The notes beneath the pieces are model-generated. The model was not told the DNA's origin, did no database searches, and saw only the letters and a list, made by a program, of their open reading frames with translations. Shown here one piece after another: positions 31,664 through 43,400 of a DNA stretch of 64,000 nucleotides. Every line of letters begins with the position of its first letter. Position 1 is the stretch's first letter. The DNA lies in contig OX337230.1 in assembly GCA_946965045.2 (NCBI GenBank), forward strand, positions 3,410,001 to 3,474,000, in the 5' to 3' direction. A program made the position numbers and the translations under genes. The stretch comes from Epithemia pelagica. Its lineage: Eukaryota > Bacillariophyta > Bacillariophyceae > Surirellales > Surirellaceae.

Positions 31664-34029
31664 GTCTTGTGTCTTTTGAAACCGATCGAAGTCGTCGGAA
31701 CAGATGGAATATTGGTCGCACATACCCTGGCTTCCGTCCTTGGGACGGCAACGAAGCGGCAACGAACCGGCAACGAACCGAAGCCCGACATCCACTCATA
31801 ACACTCTTGAGCGTTTTTAAGAATCAAATATCGATACATGGTGAACGCGATTTGCACGTCGGAAACGCTGGATTCACTGACGTATGCTTGAGCTTCCGAA
31901 TTCGGAGCCCGATTCTCATCCCCTCCTCCTCATCATCTTGTGGTCCTGGACCATGAGAATCCGAATATTCTCACGACAGTCGACAGCAGACGACCATCAG
32001 AACGAGTGGTGGTGGTGGTCGTCGCCCTCCCACATCACAGGGCGACAAGGGACCAACATCAACAACAACAAGCAAGAGTTTTCCAAAAGATTCGAATTCG
32101 GGCCTCAAGAGTAGCCAGCTGTGTGTGTCCCTGGACCTCCGGCATGTTCACACGAGTGCGGTGCTTCTCTCGTGGCTTTGTCCACATAGGACGAATCGCA
32201 TGATGGAACCACCACCACCACCAAGAAACCCCCCTGTCATCAGAAGAAACCAAATGGCCCAGTTCGGCCGCAAACTGCCACCAAGTTCCAAGTGAGACAT
32301 GCCGTTTCCGTTGAGTGATGGACGGATCCACAACAGAGAAAGAGAGAGGGAGAGAGAAAGAGAGGACAAATCACAAAATGGCCAACAAACAAAACTGAAA
32401 ATTATTGACACTACAAGAAGAAGAAAACCAGATTACGGTACCGGATGGATCACTACAGCATAGTGTATTATATTCGGAGGTCCGACCGACTCGGCAACGA
32501 CAGGAAAGCATGGACGACCGTGCAACACTGCCCACTCGTTCCAGGATGGTTTGTTTGTTTCGACGGGGAGAATGGGTCGGTCATTTGCCCACACAACTCT
32601 AGAGGATCCAGCGAGCGATTGGGTGCAAGCTGGACGACCACAAATAAGAATGGACTCGAGTAGGCAGCCATGTGGTGGAGGAGCGACTGCGGACCAATTC
32701 TACCACACAAGAGCGTCCCGTGAGATATTATATCCAAGAGAAGAACTACAAGGACGACTACAGAATATGGTGAAACACTGGGGAAATGCATACGGAGAAC
32801 TGCCACAACTAGATGGTATCATGTCAAACGACTGGCCTAGCAATAGCAACAACCGCACAATTGAGTGCAAGTGTAACTACAAGAACAACCGCTTCGCTAC
32901 CCTTGTGGTCCGCCCTTTCACTGAACCAAGTTTGCTCGAGAATGTCTCGTTGCATTGCAAAGCACTACTACAACCAGAACGGCGGCAGTTGCCTATAGGA
33001 AGGGTGGTGACTGGTGAAAATGTTCCGCAAACAACAAGGCGTCAGTGAAACCGACATGTATCGACAAGCCATGTCGTCACAAACCTGCCTCCATGATTCA
33101 TCCAGGGGTGGTTGGGCTTTGCACAAAGGACGTATGAACCTTTGCAACAACGACGTTGTCTCATGGCGAATCTTGCCGATGCAATTATATCTGACACTGT
33201 CAATCCCAGACATTAACTTGCCATTCCGACTGCAGCTGAACGAAACATACCTGGCGGGATGGTTTGGGATGCTTTATTCAAGGCAAGAACAAGACGCATC
33301 CATGCGCGTACAAGCACATAGTGGAGAGCGTCCACGTGTAGTATAAAATCAGCATTAGATTTTGTCTTGACTTATAATAATATTTCAGACAATCATCCAT
33401 CACCGAGGGCATGACCATGAAGGGACTTCGAAGCGCTACTAGCGCCATCAAAAATCAAGACACTGACAACACGACACCAAATCACTCCAAGAGGTCGAAG
33501 CGCCATTAGCTGGAATCGAAAATTGAGATCTCGACATAGGCAGAGGGTGTCCGTGTCTTGGGACAACTCTGATCCGGGACCGTAAGTGCGCTTGATTCTG
33601 GTCTTGGTCCATATGTATTACATCGAGGGCTATTCAATTCCCATGATGTCATGGACTGACATTACTCGTCTATTTATTGTGTGTTTGGGATTTATGTCCA
33701 AGCTGTTTTTTAGCATTTCACGCACGCAAGTCGTCGGTGTCTGTGCACCAAGCACGTGAATAACTTCCAAGCGTTCTTCCCTAAGAAAACCCCGTTTCTG
33801 TCCATTGCCTTGCATGGCTGTGAAGTTCTTGTGAGATGCATCCACCGCTCAGAGCCATGCCGAAATAATTATGTGGATCTTGGCTGTCTTGTAACAAACG
33901 CGCACACCAAACCCAACGACGAATCTCGACAAAGATTTCGTCCGTTCGATCATCCTCTCACAAATCGATGAACTCTCAACTTTACAAGCACATCAACAGC
34001 CAATTCCAACAACAACAAGTTGCACAAAC
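31664..34029. other. long intergenic region with unclear open frames
   Basis: It holds a GA-rich tract near 32335-32375 and overlapping open frames between 32445 and 33346 in different phases. Part of the latter reads like protein (for example LSIPDINLPFRLQLNETYLA near 33200), but I found no start, splice sites or domain joining them. It may be a decayed or intron-rich unknown gene. Confidence 0.35.
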
Positions 34030-34530
34030 ATGACAGCCGGATGCTCCTCCAGAAGAATCTCGCTCAATAATACGCGCAGAAACAGTCATGCATACAGTGC
34101 CAAGACACAAATGACCATGATCCCAGGAAAGTTCGGCTTCCAGAGTGCCCATGCTCTTATCAACCGTGAACGTGTCAAGAGACGCCGCAGCTGCCTCAAG
34201 CGATGTGTGGACTTGGATCGATTGTGTCAAGCACACGCTCAAGCTTTGGCTCAGGCCGGTCAGTTGTCCCACTCCGTCGCGACCAAGACGCTGCGAAGCA
34301 GCATTCTCATGGATGCTGTCGTTGGGGAAAATGTCCAACGGGGATCCTCTGTATCCGAAATGCACCATGAAGCCATGACTCGACCAACCTTAATGAAGAA
34401 TGTATTGAATGACCGTTTTTGTGAGTTTGGTGTCGCAACGGCACTGGGGAAACAGGACGGGAAGCTCTATATGGTACAAATGTTTCGTGGCAAGGACGAA
34501 GACGAAGAAGAAGACACGGCCACACAATGA
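34030..34530 (+). CDS. CAP/SCP-domain protein 2
   Basis: This gene encodes 166 residues from ATG 34030. The CAP domain starts at about residue 35: SAHALINRERVKRRRSCLKR, LDRLCQAHAQALAQAGQLSH, VGENVQRGSSVSEMHHEAM, NDRFCEFGVATALG and GKLYMVQMFRG. It keeps the His after QLS and the canonical GEN motif, unlike copy 1. The tail is acidic (KDEDEEEDT). The N-terminal ~30 residues are polar without a clear signal peptide. It belongs to a small family here with copies on both strands (20104-20679, 36187-36672) and a fragment at 35681-35756. General function is unknown; CAP proteins elsewhere bind sterols, lipids or other proteins. Confidence 0.78.
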   Translation: MTAGCSSRRISLNNTRRNSHAYSAKTQMTMIPGKFGFQSAHALINRERVKRRRSCLKRCVDLDRLCQAHAQALAQAGQLSHSVATKTLRSSILMDAVVGENVQRGSSVSEMHHEAMTRPTLMKNVLNDRFCEFGVATALGKQDGKLYMVQMFRGKDEDEEEDTATQ

Positions 34531-36186
34531 GAAGATGAGGAAACGGAAGCCAAGTACGCTTTGAGTCCCTCTTTCTCTCTCATGCAGCGACCGACGACAT
34601 TGTTCCACCTCCCTAATTTTTTGTTTAGTTTTGATAAGGGTGCGATTGGGGGGGTACCTTTGTTCGTCCGTCATCCGAATGGAAAAAAATTGTCTCGTAT
34701 TTTTTCCCAAAGCGCCAGCCGGGTGATATCGCCAGCCTCCCTTCAGTCGTTCGAAATCGACGCGCCGGTCACGCCTTGTATTGCTGGCACATGGGGCCAA
34801 GAATCGTCTCACTTTTCGAGCAACACCACAAAAGACGACCATGAGCAGTGAGCACACCAAAAACCAAAAGAAAACCACCCAGCCGGACGAACGACCAAAG
34901 TGACAACTCTTTGGTCAAAACCATCCACCTAGATCACAAGTGAAGGTGGAATGCATCAAAGGAAGGATGACAACATGAAACATCACAATCCACCAGTGCA
35001 ATGAACAATCAACCAGTGCACTGGTTGACAGCGTCATCATGGGGTATGTAAGCCCAGGAAGCAGGAAGCCTAAATTAGTAGAGGACTATGCTTTTATCTT
35101 TCCCATAGACAAAGTGCCAGGAGCTTGTTTTGATACTCCTCTAGAGGTGCATGCACCATGTGTGTGTATTTCATGGTTTGGTGTGCGTGTGTGTGTGATG
35201 ATTCCGTGAAGCTAGATCCACTACTGCGTAAAGAGTACGCGCTTCTGAAACAATAGACTATTGAGTACAAAATGGGCTTGTAGATTTCTTTGTCCATGTC
35301 TTGTCAAGTCTGACGGCTCACGGTCATGCATGAGCGGAAGCGGCTACACAATAAGGCGAAGCCAGTTATTACAGTTGGCTTGGACGTTATAATAATGTGC
35401 TAAATCGAAAGAAATTTGCCAGAAATAATTTTAACATTTTTTAGGAAAATTTGAGAATAACCGTATGGACAGCAGACGGGAGGTACCCCCGCAATCGGAG
35501 GGTTTCCCTGTACGACAAATTTGAAATCAGCTTTTTGGATCTACCTAGGTGGATCGACTAGGTAACGAATGACGAACAAAACCGAAGTGTATAGTTGGAC
35601 TTCGTGCGGAAATCCATGTTGTGGAGAACGTTTCGTTACTTCCAAAACGATGCTGTAATGACACTCTAGACTGGTGACCAGTGGTCATGCTCTCATGAAC
35701 AGTGAGTGTGTCAAGAGACATCACAGCTGTCTCAAGCGATATGTGGACTTGGATCGAAAAGACGATGTAACGCTCTCTTGTCGCAACTCGTAACCATGGG
35801 AAAGGAAAGACAGCTCCATGTTTCAACGTACTTGAGCTTATGACCTCTGCTTGGGAAGACCAACATAGTCGATATTGAGGCAAATAAGAGAACCAATACC
35901 CCAAATATCTTAGATGATATTCAAAACTATGCTTGACTAATACACTGAATCAAACTCTGCACTGGCCCTGTCTTTGCCATGTATCTATCGAATTGAAAAT
36001 TGGACGTCAGAAGACGAATGTGTGTTCTCCAATGGTGCCATACGTCAATGGTCATGACCAATTGGGTACTACATCGTCCAAATCAACTGCGGCACGTTGT
36101 CGACATCAGTTCGAGCTCTCGGAATGGGATGCCGCGGATCGTGTTATTCAAGGAACAGGTCTGGGGCTGCTCCAACAAACAATCTC
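34531..36186. other. intergenic region inside the CAP cluster
   Basis: Contains the CAP fragment listed separately, and CTACCTAGGTGGAT at 35541-35554, a 14-mer found again at 40261-40274. No intact gene. Confidence 0.5.
35681..35756 (+). pseudogene. CAP-domain gene fragment
   Basis: About 75 bp closely match the part of CAP gene 2 at 34148-34223 (shared strings such as CATGCTCT, GTGTCAAGAGAC, CTCAAGCGAT and TGTGGACTTGGATCG). The match stops abruptly on both sides. It is a remnant of a further CAP copy or a small duplicated piece. Confidence 0.75.
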
Positions 36187-36672
36187 TCAATTTTTTGTTT
36201 CCGGTACAATCACGTCTCCTCTGAAAAGCTGTACCATATAGAGCTTTCCGTCTGATCCTCGAGCAGTTCCCATACCAAACTCTGTGAACTTTCTGCTTAT
36301 AATGTTCTTATAAGCGGATCGGCCTCCGTTCATTGCTTCTTCGTGCATGGCCTGAATATTTGGACCTCTTTGGATGTTCTCCCCAGCACTTTTGGAGTTT
36401 ACAAGTTCCTGGAGTTCACTATTCGAGTCAGAGGTATGGGAGAGTTCCCCTTGTTCCGCCATGGTTTCGGCCTGCAGCTGGCAGACTCGATCTAAATATC
36501 TGTTTCTCCGCAAACTCTCTCGCCCTCGTCGTACACGTTCCTTGTTGATTAGTACATGAGAGCTCATGAAACCCAGCATACCTGGAATCAAAACATGATC
36601 GGACGAATTCGATGTTTCCGACGACGATTCCGACGACGTCTTAAGACGTGGCTCACGTTCAATCGTTTTCAT
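36187..36672 (-). CDS. CAP/SCP-domain protein 3
   Basis: This gene encodes 161 residues from the ATG at 36672. A Ser-rich N-terminus of about 25 residues leads into a CAP domain: SSHVLINKERVRRGRESLRR, LDRVCQLQAETMAEQGELSH, AGENIQRGPNIQAMHEEAM, ISRKFTEFGMGTARG and GKLYMVQLFRG. It is closer to copy 1 (shared RGRESL, AQ/EQGEL and SAYK-I segments) than to copy 2, but keeps the His lost in copy 1. The second conserved His of YkwD-like proteins is Tyr in copies 1 and 3 (SAYK). No signal peptide is evident, so a cytosolic or non-classically exported protein is possible. Confidence 0.77.
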   Translation of the reverse strand: MKTIEREPRLKTSSESSSETSNSSDHVLIPGMLGFMSSHVLINKERVRRGRESLRRNRYLDRVCQLQAETMAEQGELSHTSDSNSELQELVNSKSAGENIQRGPNIQAMHEEAMNGGRSAYKNIISRKFTEFGMGTARGSDGKLYMVQLFRGDVIVPETKN

Positions 36673-37192
36673 TTTGCTTGCTTCTCAATTTTATGATTAC
36701 ATTGTTTGTTTCTTCACACCAAAGACGTCGCAAGTGCCGCAGGTTTGCTTCCGCATGTCTCTACCGGTAGATTCAATTCACCAATCTCCCCCATCCGTGT
36801 AATCCTCAGAGCTATGCATGTTCCGCAAAAAATGATCGACTTCAATATCTTTTTGGACTCGTCCATCTATCGTGAGTGCCACACGCGGGGGAAGTGTCCC
36901 AGGACGACTGATTCCCCCAGCTCGCGCGAGTTTCCCCCAGTCGTGGCCATTGCGAGCGGAGAGCGGACGGACGGAATCTTGTACTGAGTCGTGCGGAGCT
37001 TTGTCGTACCTATGTCCTCTATGTATGTCAGCACAGCTTCGACGACTTTGCATCTTCTCGCGTTCATCATTCCATCAAATTAGTTGGCCTGGTCCATGAG
37101 GCAACGCAAACCTCGTTCCCACTACTTGTCTCCGAACCGTTTAAAGTCTTGTGTGGGGCCATCCTCACTCCTGCTGAAGTCTACCACAATCG
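36673..37192. other. intergenic region
   Basis: Upstream flank of CAP 3 and downstream flank of the membrane protein gene. Nothing recognised. Confidence 0.45.
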
Positions 37193-38518
37193 TTAACCAA
37201 AGAGGGATGAAAAGAATCGGTCCACACCATCAATGATATTGGAAAAGGCAACCAATGCAAAGTGGTGTTCGACCTGATACTCTCCAATAATGTTTCCAAT
37301 GGAATCAGCAGCAAGCCATAATCCCATGGTGGCGAACACATGGGAAACGGATTCGTTCAAAACCAGTATTTGAAAGGCAATCCGTGTCCAAATGGCGGAA
37401 ACGATTGTCACTTGCCAGTTCAAATGGCCAAACAAAGACAAGCATTGAGCAGCATTACTGTACCCGTCTTCTTTGCAAAACGCTCTTAGGTATCCCAAGG
37501 CAGCGGCAGCCCATAGATCCGAGGAATATCCCGATCGCGCCGGGGAAGTCGCCATTCCTCCGTGACCATTCCAGAGAATCACATCCAGGTTGTTCCAGTT
37601 GGCCAAGAAGAAACTCATGACATTTCCAAAACCAGACGTCGCAATCATGAAAACGGACACTGCGAACGCGTAATTCAAGTTTGAATCCTCGGTCGTCAAT
37701 CGAAAGATTGACTTTTGCGCTTGATGTGCAATTTGTTCATCCATGACGGCCAAAGTGGGCGCCATGAACAACCATACATCCACCAGAGACACAAAGGTGG
37801 AGGACAAACGTCTTTTGGGCATGGGCCAAAATCCTCGCAACATGGCCTCTACCAAGGGATGATACGAACTCGGTTGCGATGTGTCCTGAATGAGCGTTAG
37901 AACCAAGGCAACAAGACACCACCCCAAAAGCAGTTGATAGGCTTGGAAATAACGCCGCTCTTGAGGTTCTTGATACCACAACAAATTTTCCAGTTCTTGT
38001 AGTTTGTTGAGATCCTTTCGCTTGGTACATCGACGTAGGGAAGGATTTCTTGGAAGCAACAAAAAGTCATGTGCCAATCGACAGACCTGAGATTTTTCGA
38101 GGTTGCATTGACTGGTCTGACCGGCCCCCAAGATTTGTAAACGAGGTTTGTTCCGCTTCGTCACCACTCGTACAGAAAAGAGCAAGTAGTTCACGACAAC
38201 GCCATTTCCGGATTGTGTTCTTGAAGAGGACGAAGCATCGTCCGGGGAAGTCAGAATCTCATAGGCTCGGTACAGTTTTTGTGCGTATAGCTGCAAGTCG
38301 ATATCTTCGTCGTCTTGGGTTCGTCGGCTCGAATTGGCGCTTTTCCAAGCTCTTGGAAATCGATCCATCCATTCTTGGTTGGCCGGGTTGGTAACGATGC
38401 AAAATAGAAACGCAATTGTGACGAGGAACAGCCGACCATAGTACCAGCGACGTGGTCGACCAGGACCCGCATCGTCTACAAGATGACCATCAACCAGCCT
38501 TCTGCCTCTTCGAAACAT
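37193..38518 (-). CDS. polytopic membrane protein of unknown family
   Basis: This gene encodes 441 residues from the ATG at 38518. A basic N-terminus (MFRRGRRLVDGH, GRPRRWYYGR) is followed by a hydrophobic helix at about residues 29-45 (LFLVTIAFLFCIVT). A soluble, charged stretch then runs to about residue 185. Hydrophobic segments follow at about 190-210 (LLLGWCLVALVLTLI), 245-265 (FVSLVDVWLFMAPTLAV), 290-310 (AFAVSVFMIATSGFGNVMSF), 340-352, and two or three more towards the C-terminus (IWTRIAFQILVL, VFATMGLWLAADSIGNIIG). One possible motif, NGHGG, lies between helices. I know no family that fits. Single exon with an undisturbed frame. The layout (one anchor, a soluble domain, then a multi-helix core) would suit a transporter or a membrane enzyme. 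Confidence 0.62.
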   Translation of the reverse strand: MFRRGRRLVDGHLVDDAGPGRPRRWYYGRLFLVTIAFLFCIVTNPANQEWMDRFPRAWKSANSSRRTQDDEDIDLQLYAQKLYRAYEILTSPDDASSSSRTQSGNGVVVNYLLFSVRVVTKRNKPRLQILGAGQTSQCNLEKSQVCRLAHDFLLLPRNPSLRRCTKRKDLNKLQELENLLWYQEPQERRYFQAYQLLLGWCLVALVLTLIQDTSQPSSYHPLVEAMLRGFWPMPKRRLSSTFVSLVDVWLFMAPTLAVMDEQIAHQAQKSIFRLTTEDSNLNYAFAVSVFMIATSGFGNVMSFFLANWNNLDVILWNGHGGMATSPARSGYSSDLWAAAALGYLRAFCKEDGYSNAAQCLSLFGHLNWQVTIVSAIWTRIAFQILVLNESVSHVFATMGLWLAADSIGNIIGEYQVEHHFALVAFSNIIDGVDRFFSSLFG

Positions 38519-39168
38519 GGTGAACTTTGATTCCAAACAATTTCAAAGTAAACTGATGCGATTCGAAGGAAGGTCGTGATAATGGCGATAATGTGCTCTC
38601 TGTTGCTTTGATCACAAGACAAGTACCTACCTAGGTAGATCTGCCACAGAGCATCTCATCCGTTGTGTTGTGTTAACACCAAAACTGCCACATGTCGCGA
38701 TTTCAGCACTGTCACGTATTCTATGTGCGACTGCATCTTTTCGTCCTTACATAAGTCCTTCTCCCAAGACTATGAATCTGCTAAAAATTGACTGGTGGAC
38801 TCCATATCTCATGGAAATCCACAAATGGCTTCATTCATGGAGCTTCCGCAATAGAGACATTCACCTTTGAGTCATAGAGAATCTACCTAGACAGGTCATA
38901 ATTGGCTGAACGTGTCGTATGAAAAGAGGATCTACTAGTGATGCTAAAATCACAGCCCCTTATATCTCTCTAAACTTGACATGCAATGAGTAAGAAGGTA
39001 GTGTCTGCGCTTGTGATTCTCAACAGGTGGAGACTTGTTTTTCACTGGTCACACCGAGCTAGCAAGCGCTGGAGACGAATCATTTAATTTCTTGGGGAAT
39101 CATGTGGGCGTAACCAGTCCCCACGGAGTCCGACAATGCGGCAATAGGAGCCCAATTGGCAAGTGGTG
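38519..39168. other. intergenic region; 3' part shared with the 48.2-kb locus
   Basis: CTACCTAGGTAGAT at 38627-38640 resembles the motif at 35541 and 40261. From about 38985 to 39080 the sequence resembles 48195-48285 (shared GACTTGTTTTT, CACTGGTCA and CAAGCGCT), the downstream flank of the paralogous gene. Confidence 0.5.
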
Positions 39169-39984
39169 TCACACTTTGAGTCGCTTTGAAGGGCCCGTCA
39201 TGGTGTCTTCTACATCATCCTGCTGGTCAACTGGAGTCAAAGTAGTGCCTTCGTCGGTTGTGTTTGATGATTCCCTGGCTTCGGTTGGTGCGGATGTCGT
39301 TGACGGTTCTTCTGCTTCACTGGGGTTGCTTCGTTTCTTTGGATTTGCGAGTTCCACAAAGGTGGCATATGCAGGCCGTGACCATTTGGCAAGGCAGATT
39401 GATTCAGTATCCTGTCCGTTCAACAAGCCAAACCGGTCCGTGTGCAACATCTTGAAAATGCGGCGGTTCATCGTCCCAAATCCCTTATACCCACTCGTAA
39501 CGATAGCTCGGAGAGAAGATTGGTCTTCAGCATACTCAACGGCATAAGCCGTTCCCTCCTCTAGATGCATCTTGGAAAACCAATGCATCCCATAGAGCGT
39601 TGAAGTGGAAATTCTCATTTTAAACAGTGACTGGGCACGATCCATGAGGACGCAAACGAAGAGGATGCGCGTCAAGCGAAAGTCTTGAAAGATGTTGGCA
39701 ATTTCCTCTTCATATCTGTTCTTATCAGCAGAGGTCTCCCAGGCATTTACTAGTTCGTACAAAAGCTCAAGGCATGCCCCGCGATCCTTGTTGAGCGTCT
39801 TGTGGGGGTCCTGAAAAGGATTGTCACGAAACTCCAAATACAAGTTTCTTGCCCAAATTTCCCACAGTTCCGCATCTTGACTTCGCACACTATGACCGGA
39901 ACTCGAATACAAGCGGTTCAACCGAGCTTGGAAGTCAGCATGATTGTACTCTTTGACGAAATGGCTGACTGGTTTGGAGAACAT
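39169..39984 (-). CDS. conserved protein of unknown family, paralogue 1
   Basis: This gene encodes 271 residues from the ATG at 39984. The first ~205 residues align with the protein at 48291-48977 without large gaps (shared NHADFQARL/YEHADFQARI, LYELVNAWE, NRYEEEIAN, MDRAQSLFKMR, YGMHWF/Y, HLEEGTAYA, GFGTMNRRIFK/GFATMNRRIFK, ERFGLLNG and WSRP). The remaining ~65 residues are a Ser/Thr/Glu-rich tail ending GPSKRLKV, which could be a small basic nuclear signal. No signal peptide or membrane helix. The core is probably all-helical and soluble. Function unknown. Confidence 0.72.
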   Translation of the reverse strand: MFSKPVSHFVKEYNHADFQARLNRLYSSSGHSVRSQDAELWEIWARNLYLEFRDNPFQDPHKTLNKDRGACLELLYELVNAWETSADKNRYEEEIANIFQDFRLTRILFVCVLMDRAQSLFKMRISTSTLYGMHWFSKMHLEEGTAYAVEYAEDQSSLRAIVTSGYKGFGTMNRRIFKMLHTDRFGLLNGQDTESICLAKWSRPAYATFVELANPKKRSNPSEAEEPSTTSAPTEARESSNTTDEGTTLTPVDQQDDVEDTMTGPSKRLKV

Positions 39985-40424
39985 GGTTGTAATTTGCTTG
40001 TGTTGGACTGAAAATCTTTCTGCCTGCTTTGTTTTGGGTCAGTGTGGCTCGAGATCGAGAAGGATACACGGACCAGAAATCTGACCCGACGTACAATATG
40101 GCTAGAATGTATACTATCGATCATAAAGTACGACCCGCAACCTCACGCGAGTCTAGGTTGTGTGTCTCTAGTATTGATCATTAAGTACAGCTACTACTTC
40201 CTCTTCTGAGCCTCTAGCTAGAGAAGTAGTTGCGATAGTTGCGCTATGCTTCAACTACTCCTACCTAGGTGGATGGGGTGCGCTTAGCGAAATGCCCCAC
40301 CGAGAAGGGAGGGGTGCAGTTTTCTGAGGCAGCGATCTGATTGGTGCCTTTTCCCCCTCCACTTTATCCTCCAACTGTCAACCAACCGTCGGAACAACAC
40401 TATTAATTAGTCTAAAAAAATCCA
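39985..40424. other. intergenic region
   Basis: CTACCTAGGTGGAT at 40261-40274 sits next to a short palindromic stretch (GGGGTGCG ... ATGCCCC). No gene. Confidence 0.5.
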
Positions 40425-43400
40425 ATGGCGATCCAAATAGCTATAAAAATTGCGCAAGTACGACTATTCAATGTTTCAAAGTCGGTGGTCCCGGTCGGAA
40501 GGAATTGGAACTTGCCGATTCCCCACCGAGTTCACCAGAAAATGCCAACAACAAAAATTCCCTCCTCAGCTCTCCAGAAAAACACACAACACGCAACTAC
40601 GCTCATAATTGGAAAAACAAAACAAAAACTAAGAGGGATGGAAGAGGAAGAATCTAATATGGGCTTTAATGCCCACAGTGGTGGTTTCTATGATGAGTCC
40701 AACCAAGCACCCGAAGACACTGCTCTAGAACCAACGCTCCCAAAAAAGAGTGACAAACGGCCGGCCCTCGATCCTTTCTTTTTTCGCTGCTACGTTCATT
40801 CTCAAGACGCCCGCAAAGTAGAAAAGGAATTGGATTCAACAGACAACAAGAGCAAGATGGGTATTCAAAGCCAAAAGCGCCAACCTGCCAACCAGGCAAT
40901 CAAGCGCAAACCAGAATATCAGTTTGCCTGTTACCAAAATCAGAACCGAATGATTGGAGGTACAGGCGCCAACCCATTTGCATTTGAAGGTGTGGCTTTC
41001 GATCCTGTGAAGCACTGTGCCGTTTGCAACGCCGAAGCGAATGGCCGCAAGAAACCTCACCGCAGACACCACAAGCAATGTCCAAAAAACCGCAAGACCA
41101 AGGGATCTAAGAGCGACAACGACGTGAAGTTTGACGAAGCGGACAAAAAAGTTGCGGCTAACAACAGTAAGCCCTTCAACGGCTTCAACACTTCGAGTGC
41201 TCCCCCTCAAGTCCGCGAGTACGCACAGAAGATGCTGGCTCCTTTAAGGACAGACCACACGAATCTCCATGATGCTGTCCGGGACGCCATGTCTGACCCC
41301 GAATTTGTTTCTTCGGCGACAGACAGGAAGTCAGGGGCTCCCCTTCCTATTATGGCAGTGGTACGCCACCTGGTTTACCACAAAGAAAAGAAGTGGTTCC
41401 AACCCAACACACTGGAATTCAAAATTCCTGTGGTTCGGTACGGACAAAACATCGACCCTCACTATCATTCAGTCGAGGGACAGGTGATTCTGAATGTATG
41501 CTGGGAAGAACAATTTCCCGGACTGGAAATTGTGTGTCCTTCATGCTCTGAAGGCAAACTCCGTCGTGACCGGACAAACTTCTCTAAAAACAAGAGATTG
41601 TTCGCGATCTTCAAGCAGGGAGGAGCCCCTACTTGGGCAATCGTCATGACGTACAAGTGTACGCATTGTTCATTGCGTTACGACGCAAACGACGGGCAAT
41701 TGCTCATGGCCTTACCCATTCATGTCCGGAACGCGTATCCTGTGTATCCAAAATACGCAGACAATACCATGTCGTTCCACTTGGATAAGCCGACATCACA
41801 AATCCTTGAAGGATTGATGTTAACTTACGGAAATGGTGACAAGGTTTCCCGGATGATTTACGAAGGGATCACCTCGCAACATCTCGAAAAGTTCACGGCG
41901 TACTTGTCGGAGTGGAAAAGTCTACTGACCATGAAAGGGAATGAAGACGCTCCACCCCTCTACCCTGATCTGCATGGTGATTTTATTACCACCTGGCCAC
42001 CCAGTGGTGACTCGTTACGAGACCTGTACGAGAGAGCTGCGATTTCCCGATGCAACCAGTACGGAGTCTCGGACAAAGACCGCTGTACTCGAGAGATACA
42101 GTCCGTCACCACTACCAAGATGTTTGCTCAAGACCATACCATGGAACCGATCAAGAATTACAAGAAATCCCTGGGGGCTCATGCAGTATGGGACTCCGCC
42201 ACCGAGACCGGAGAAATTGCTACTGCTGTTTGTGTCCGAAACACAAAGACAGCTGAATTTGCTCACGCTGCGAAGGCCCTTGTACGTCGTCATGGATTTG
42301 AACCTGTGGTTATGTATAGTGATACATGGCCCAACAAGTTGAAATTTTGGAAACTATTATTTGGTGACGATTTGAAAGGATGCCTTGGTCTATACCACTT
42401 TCAACAGCGTATCATAAAGACCATATCACCTGTACAACAAGGCCCTCAATGATCTCTTACAGTGTGTTTATGGATTCGATTCCGAATCATACAATACACT
42501 GCTGAAGAATCTGAAGAATGGCAAGATGGGTCGTGAGGGAATCCCGTATACCAACCAAGAGATACTCGACATGCAGGAAGGAACGGAATTCCGTCGGCGT
42601 TTTGCCAAGTATCTCATGAAGGTGATCCACCCCCCTGAGGTCATTCAACATAACCTTCAGAAGTGGTTCGACACTTACAAAGGTTGCGAGGACCCACGAA
42701 CAGGAAAAAACTTTTCACTGTTGATACGAAGACAGCAGTTACAGAGCAAATTAAGAATGCGGAGCACATTCAAGATACTCTTCCCCTGGCTGACGTATAC
42801 CGCTCTGTTCCACCCACCGCAGCAACGAAGCACGACTGCCACGAGTACTACTCACAGAGGTGTGAATCCAAAGTGGAAGCGTATCATGATCATCTGGCTC
42901 ATTTCGCAAATTGCGGAATGAGAGTTGATCTATGTGACATTTTGAATCTTGTCGGAACAGCGAATTACAACGCAAAGATTCGCCACAGATTGCGAATGGC
43001 AGACGGTGCAAAAGGCTACGAATCGGTTCCACTTGGGTGGAAAACTCATCCTGACTATTACAATCATTCCGATTTGATTGTAGCCAATGGATTGGCTGAT
43101 GAAGTGAATTATCCATTTCTTCCCTTTGATTTTGCAAGACCCTTGCCGGAGGACAACGGTGAACGCTTTTTCGCGCATTACATGTTGGACCAGATTGAGC
43201 GGGATAGGAAATATCCCAAAAGCAATCTATCCGATCGATGTCAATGCCCGTCATGCGCCACGAATCCAACGCCACTGCCGCACGAGGTCGGAAAGAACTC
43301 GTTGGTTCCGTCGCATTCTCCTCCTACGTGTCAGGAATGCCCACCCCATGATTCTCCCTCGGGAACTTTCGCGAAGATGTTGGAAACATCTATAGACACG

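Noticed and set aside
32445-33346. Overlapping frames that partly read like protein
   Set aside because: No start, splice sites or family could be defined; mentioned only as intergenic content.
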